NCBI GenBank assembly: GCA_021604265.1
Contig: BQIY01000215.1
Location: 1-5,196 of the forward strand
DNA: 5,196 bases
From: Nitrospirales bacterium
Lineage (GTDB): Bacteria > Nitrospirota > Nitrospiria > Nitrospirales > UBA8639
Direction of reading: 5' to 3'
Shown: piece after piece, positions 4,653-5,196 of the stretch
Layout of the letters: each line of letters begins with the position of its first letter
How positions within the stretch are numbered: position 1 is the stretch's first letter
Position numbers and translations under genes: made by a program
Notes under the pieces: model-generated
Database searches by the model: none
What the model was told of the DNA's origin: nothing
The model's input: only the letters and a program-made list of their open reading frames with translations

Positions 4653-5196
4653 TTACTTTCCAAACTCTTTCCAATTCGCATACGGTTTTACTCGGTAAAT
4701 CTCTTTGACTGTATTGAGTGGGACAACTCCCCGTTCTTCAAGTAATTTGGCAATTCTCCACAGTGGCAGTCCAACAATAGTTGGATAGTCCCCTTCAATT
4801 TTTTCTATCAGTTTTGCCCCTTCGCCTTGTATCGAATAAGCCCCGGCTTTTCCAAGACTTTCTTTCGTGTCGAGGTAATGTTCCAATTCGGCATTGGTAA
4901 AGTCTTTGATCCAGACGTGGGCGGTTTCGACAAAGTGTACAGAATAATTTGTTGATTGTTGAATGACAGCCACCCCGGTATGGACTTGATGAGTGCGTCC
5001 TTGTAGTTGGCGGAGCATACGTCCGGCATCTTGCAGGTTTTCCGGCTTTCCTAGGAGGACGCCGTCTATCTCGATGACGGTATCGCTTCCAATAACCAAG
5101 TGCGTAGGTTGTTGGTTTGAAACAGATTGTGCTTTATCCAAGGCAAATTGTTTGGCTTGCTCGCTTGGAGAAAGCATGGGGGATGGAACTTCTTCG
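4653..5196 (-). CDS. maf: Maf-family nucleoside triphosphate pyrophosphatase, 5' end outside window
   Basis: A Maf-like protein, a cytoplasmic pyrophosphatase that hydrolyses non-canonical or modified nucleoside triphosphates (dTTP/UTP or m7GTP in characterised members) to monophosphates. The frame is open to the right edge (about 180 residues visible). The N-terminal SxSPRR substrate loop must lie beyond 5196, so the ATG at 5177 is an internal Met. The visible parts are in family order: LDKAQSV (the usual A-x-x-KA segment), GSDTVIEIDGVLLGKP with the catalytic Asp in SDT, the segment GRTHQVHTGVAV, KAGAYSIQGEGAKLIEKIEGDYPTIVGLPL with the conserved KAG-x-Y-x-IQG and GDY-x-x-(I/V)VGLPL, then a helix LLEERG. 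A tail of about 25 residues follows the domain. No clear terminator follows the stop. Which substrate subgroup it belongs to cannot be settled without the N terminus. Confidence 0.93.
   Translation of the reverse strand, partial: EEVPSPMLSPSEQAKQFALDKAQSVSNQQPTHLVIGSDTVIEIDGVLLGKPENLQDAGRMLRQLQGRTHQVHTGVAVIQQSTNYSVHFVETAHVWIKDFTNAELEHYLDTKESLGKAGAYSIQGEGAKLIEKIEGDYPTIVGLPLWRIAKLLEERGVVPLNTVKEIYRVKPYANWKEFGK

Noticed and set aside
4539..4745. Plus-strand 68-codon frame
   Set aside because: It lies partly opposite the end of maf and has no domain or start signal.

Overview
The window looks like part of a chromosome from a Nitrospira-like bacterium (phylum Nitrospirota) or a close relative. The clue is the pair of a short Mrp-type P-loop ATPase followed by a zinc-ribbon protein with two PCP_red domains. 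I recall that pair from Nitrospira genomes, so the assignment rests on memory of gene content rather than on a search. There are no rRNA or tRNA genes, insertion sequences or CRISPR arrays.

Layout. Bases 1-708 carry no credible gene. They hold a small hairpin terminator at the left edge, a 12-bp hairpin, a strong terminator that works on the minus strand, a five-unit heptanucleotide repeat and a candidate promoter. Bases 709-2445 are a two-gene plus-strand unit, mrp-like ATPase then tandem PCP_red protein, closed by a textbook rho-independent terminator at 2556-2589. Bases 2590-2976 are non-coding but end in a well-formed promoter and repeat region. Bases 2977-3422 are a HicB-HicA type toxin-antitoxin pair in antitoxin-first order. 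Bases 3423-3851 look like decayed DNA, with a possible fragment of an XRE-type helix-turn-helix regulator. On the minus strand there follows a second toxin-antitoxin pair: an antitoxin of the 'addiction module component' family (4373-4146) with its own promoter, and an overlapping RelE/ParE-type toxin (4156-3852). The right edge holds most of a Maf-family nucleotide pyrophosphatase gene on the minus strand, cut by the window end.

How the parts relate. The mrp/PCP_red pair is probably co-transcribed and may act together in iron-sulfur cluster handling; that is inference. The two toxin-antitoxin modules converge on the decayed stretch between them. In both, the antitoxin reads cleanly, while the toxin appears to have lost exactly one base: the RelE-like gene near 4126/4127 and the HicA-like gene near 3338. 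Restoring one base in each gives a family-typical protein. This is either genuine decay of two toxins with their antitoxins kept, or two assembly indels. It is the most notable feature of the window. A second is a set of two direct-repeat pairs, each with a 15-bp period, across the hicBA promoter.
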